This document shows, piece after piece, positions 40,461 to 43,049 of a DNA stretch of 43,049 bases (position 1 is its first letter; every line of letters starts with the position of its first letter). The notes under the pieces are model-generated. The model ran no database searches. It saw only the letters and a list, made by a program, of their open reading frames with translations, and was not told the DNA's origin. A program made the translations under genes and the position numbers. The DNA comes from Dehalococcoidia bacterium (GTDB taxonomy: Bacteria > Chloroflexota > Dehalococcoidia > Lucifugimonadales > JAGWBF01): assembly GCA_021296025.1 (NCBI GenBank), contig JAGWBF010000002.1, positions 1 through 43,049 on the forward strand, given 5' to 3'.

Positions 40461-42887
40461 TCAGCCGGACTCCCCATCGGGAATAACCTCTGGAGCATCG
40501 ACGGCAATGTAGCTGTAAAACTGGGCATCCCACCAGCCCCCGTCGATGCGACGAAGGAGGAAATAGTCCACCACCGCGTTCCAGGAGCTCTTCTGCGCAA
40601 AGGTTTCGCGGAAGTACGCCAGGTCTTCTCGGACTTCCGTAAATATGCTCTCCTCAGGTCGGTTTTCGTCAGGACGACGGTATAGCTCCGGGAACCACAG
40701 CAGATTATAAAGGGGGCCTTCCCGTTCCATTTGTTGAAGATGGGACTGGTACCTGTTGCCGTGTGGAATCGACAACAGAAGGGCGTTCAGGGTCGGCTCC
40801 TCTTCGATAGGGTTGCAGTAAGACTGGTAACCCGTATCGTCCTCTTGCTTGAAGCACTGGAATTTCAGGGTGCCCGCCTTCTCCTCGTGCCTCACATACC
40901 AGTTGAAGGGGTACCAGACTTCGTAGTCCACCTCCACAACCTGGGTGTCCTGGTCTCCCGTTATCACATCCGATTGCAGGGAAGACGCAGTCGCCACTAG
41001 GTCTGCACTGCCTTGGGAATAGACGATCAGCTCTACAGGGCTATCGTCGTAGCTATAGTTAGTCCGATAGGCAACGAAGGCGCTGAACCCCAGGAGGAGC
41101 ACCCCAATGCCCAGACCTGCCACCTTCATGCCCAAGATTGCCGATGACCGCAGGAAAAGAAGGACTGCCAGTATGCAAAGGACGGCTATTAGGGAGATGC
41201 CGGCCCATGTCAGTTCCCTGGAGTTCACGCTCTCTTCCCCAAGGTAGGACTGGAGCAGATAGACGCCGGCAGCGATCGCCACGGGCGCCATCAGGAACAT
41301 CATCACAGGAAGGGGTCTGAGCACCCTCTTCCATGTCAGCCCCTCCAGCACATCCCCTATGAACTTGGCCGTAAGCAGGATGAAAGGGACAGCGAAGTTG
41401 ACCACGAGCCAGGGCATCCGCTCGCCGGCGATTGAGTAGATGAAGAAACTGGATACTGCCCAGAAGGAGAGCATCAAGCCCAGGAGTTCGCCCCTTCGGA
41501 GATAGTAAAAAGCACCCGCGCTTCCGAACAGGAGTGGGAGAAACTCGTACACGGAGCCCACCATGATGTAGTAGAACCACGGCTGGTTCGCCCTGGATAC
41601 CTCATGTTGGGGTATCCAGTAGGCCAGTCCCTGCCAGGCCCCTGTGTACAGACCACCCAACCTGGAGCACATGGTCTGGAAAAGCCCTCCCACATCGGCT
41701 GCCTGGCATACACTACCGTGGGATACGAAAGCGCCAAAGAAACTGGTGTGGAAAGCCGCCCAGATCAGGAGGAATATGCCCGAGCAGATCAGCCAGGTTT
41801 TCCAGTGCCACAGGAGGCCGATGTACACCGAAACGCAGAAGGCGCCAATGATCACGCCCAAGGAAATGACATAGCCATGGGGAACGCTTCCTTCTGCAAG
41901 GGCTGATATTCCGTAGGCCAGAGCGCTCGCGGGGGCGGCTATGACCAGCAGCCTCCAGTGTTGGCGTCCCCATCGGGTGTACTTGATCAGTCCCAGAGGA
42001 GTCATCAGTAGCGCGGCCGTTAACAAGGCGCTCACCACCGCAGGCAGGGGAATCAGGGGAAAGTTCACAAAAGGGGCTTCCCATACGGGCAGCCCCGTCT
42101 CCACGACGGCAGGGGGCCGGACGATATCGAAGCCTCCTGACCATGGCAAGAGGATGATGAATGCCGACCATAGGGGAAGGGTCAGTCCCACCATCAGCAG
42201 CAGCAGGACCGTGGGACCTGAGATGTCCTTGAGCTTCATTTGCCTCAGCAGTAGGGGCACGACCTCGGGAGTAGCCATGACGAAAAGGGCGATCCCAAAG
42301 GTGGCGACCAGGAAATAGGCGGTCTCCTTGGATGCAAAGGCGAGGGCTAGCACACCGGCTAGCAGGTAAAGGTACCGGTCCTTGCCTTCATTCATGTAAC
42401 GCCAGAGCAGGATCAGTATCGCCACTGCCCAGACCGCCATGAGTATCTCGTTTCGCCCCAGGCGGCTTAGGTAAAGCACTGATGGCGAAAGGGTGAGAAG
42501 TACCGCAGCGATCAGCGCGCCGCCCCTTCCGATGTAGGCACGGAAGAAATAAGGCAGGGCGACCAAGATGGTTCCAAATAAGGCATAGGCAAGGCGTCCG
42601 GTGAAGTCCGAGTCGGAAAAGAGCTTGAACATGAAGGCTGTCAGGTGCACCTGGAAGGGGCCGTGCATCCAGGGGCTGTGAGAGTAACCTTCACCAACAG
42701 CCAGCGACCAGGAGTAGTGAAGGTGTAGGCTTTCGTCGTAGTGCATGGCCCGACCGTCCAGCCCCCAGAGGCGAATAATGAGGGCCACCAGGACGATGAG
42801 GACAAATGCCCCGCCGTACCAGCCGAGCCTCACTCCAAGAGCTGGGGGCTGGAGGCTGGATACGAAGTTTCTATCTGTTGACAGCAT
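40461..42887 (-). CDS. Agl23-like membrane glycosyltransferase (TIGR03663 family)
   Basis: 808 residues from ATG at 42887; GTG at 42896 is the alternative and neither has a clear ribosome site. A large polytopic protein with roughly a dozen membrane segments (for example GGAFVLIVLVALIIRLWGL, ALIAAVLLTLSPSVLYLSRLGRNEILMAVWAVAILILLW). The first external loop carries YDESLHLHYSW with Asp54-Glu55, as in GT39/GT83-type enzymes using polyprenyl-phosphate sugars. It matches the TIGR03663/Agl23 family found in Chloroflexi and archaea, linked to surface glycosylation. It overlaps the upstream YYY-domain gene by 17 bp, which suggests joint function. Confidence 0.88.
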   Translation of the reverse strand: MLSTDRNFVSSLQPPALGVRLGWYGGAFVLIVLVALIIRLWGLDGRAMHYDESLHLHYSWSLAVGEGYSHSPWMHGPFQVHLTAFMFKLFSDSDFTGRLAYALFGTILVALPYFFRAYIGRGGALIAAVLLTLSPSVLYLSRLGRNEILMAVWAVAILILLWRYMNEGKDRYLYLLAGVLALAFASKETAYFLVATFGIALFVMATPEVVPLLLRQMKLKDISGPTVLLLLMVGLTLPLWSAFIILLPWSGGFDIVRPPAVVETGLPVWEAPFVNFPLIPLPAVVSALLTAALLMTPLGLIKYTRWGRQHWRLLVIAAPASALAYGISALAEGSVPHGYVISLGVIIGAFCVSVYIGLLWHWKTWLICSGIFLLIWAAFHTSFFGAFVSHGSVCQAADVGGLFQTMCSRLGGLYTGAWQGLAYWIPQHEVSRANQPWFYYIMVGSVYEFLPLLFGSAGAFYYLRRGELLGLMLSFWAVSSFFIYSIAGERMPWLVVNFAVPFILLTAKFIGDVLEGLTWKRVLRPLPVMMFLMAPVAIAAGVYLLQSYLGEESVNSRELTWAGISLIAVLCILAVLLFLRSSAILGMKVAGLGIGVLLLGFSAFVAYRTNYSYDDSPVELIVYSQGSADLVATASSLQSDVITGDQDTQVVEVDYEVWYPFNWYVRHEEKAGTLKFQCFKQEDDTGYQSYCNPIEEEPTLNALLLSIPHGNRYQSHLQQMEREGPLYNLLWFPELYRRPDENRPEESIFTEVREDLAYFRETFAQKSSWNAVVDYFLLRRIDGGWWDAQFYSYIAVDAPEVIPDGESG

Positions 42888-43049
42888 CTGTCGCACTAAT
42901 GGTAGCAGGCTGCGGGTTGGGGGAGATCTCGTAAATGATCACGTCCTCCTGCTGAACCACTGGGCTCAGGAAGCTGGTGAATCCCTCGAGGTGCTCCGCG
43001 CCGTAGGATGACCTCTCCCTCGCCCCCACATAAACGTACCGGATTTCGG
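42871..43049 (-). CDS. YYY-domain membrane protein, C-terminal end (partial)
   Basis: Minus-strand frame from the window edge (first full codon at 43047) to TAG at 42871, 58 residues: EIRYVYVGARERSSYGAEHL, then EGFTSFLSPV. IxYVYVGxxERxxYGAxxL is the end of the Chlor_Arch_YYY (TIGR03662/DUF2298) family, whose genes are typically beside TIGR03663 genes in Chloroflexi and archaea. The membrane part lies outside the window. Confidence 0.8.
   Translation of the reverse strand, partial: EIRYVYVGARERSSYGAEHLEGFTSFLSPVVQQEDVIIYEISPNPQPATISATDAVNR

Overview
The window most resembles a chromosomal segment of an uncultured Chloroflexota bacterium, probably of the Dehalococcoidia/SAR202 kind. This is inference from gene content: two LLM-type flavin/F420 oxidoreductases, two PIG-L deacetylases, paired CaiB-type CoA-transferases, a lone CoxL-like molybdenum hydroxylase subunit, an Agl23-like glycosyltransferase next to a YYY-domain protein, and a Rex repressor beside an ATP synthase operon. 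I see no plasmid, phage, insertion-sequence or CRISPR signal, and base composition looks even throughout.

Layout. Positions 1-509 hold the end of lipB and a small unknown gene. Positions 529-3573 hold a minus-strand set (quinone oxidoreductase, LLM oxidoreductase, alpha/beta hydrolase), followed by a PIG-L deacetylase and a cysteinyl-tRNA synthetase fused to a GT2 glycosyltransferase. Divergent from these (7102-12207) lie a uracil-DNA-glycosylase-like protein, homoserine kinase, aspartokinase, a GT2 enzyme and a TPR protein. Positions 12167-13630 hold an SDR gene with an apparent ATT start and a DsbA/FrnE-like gene whose active-site cysteine codon is UGA, followed by a plausible SECIS hairpin: a probable selenoprotein. 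Positions 13876-17164 encode two CaiB-family CoA-transferases, only one with the catalytic Asp, and a crotonase lacking both hydratase glutamates.

Positions 17200-24637, read on the minus strand, form a translation block: tRNA-Thr(TGT), tRNA-Tyr(GTA), tRNA-Thr(GGT), tuf, rpmG, secE, nusG, rplK, rplA, an L10 leader with attenuator, rplJ, rplL, a zinc-ribbon protein and glmS. The order matches the classical thrU-tyrU-thrT-tufB and secE-nusG-rplKAJL neighbourhoods. Positions 24940-31600 are catabolic or accessory genes (LLM oxidoreductase, cupin, formamidase, PIG-L, Lin0512 family, molybdenum hydroxylase, VOC).

Positions 31601-39673 hold rex and a complete F1Fo ATP synthase operon (atpZ/I-B-E-F-H-A-G-D-C), converging and overlapping tail to tail. 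Both the rex promoter and the atp promoter carry Rex-operator-like palindromes, suggesting that NADH/NAD+ sensing controls rex and ATP synthase together. The window ends with a bifunctional-nuclease-domain gene and an Agl23-like/YYY membrane protein pair, the latter cut by the window edge.

The strongest candidates for something new are the UPWC DsbA-like selenoprotein with its local SECIS, the CysS-GT2 fusion, and the Rex control of the ATP synthase operon.
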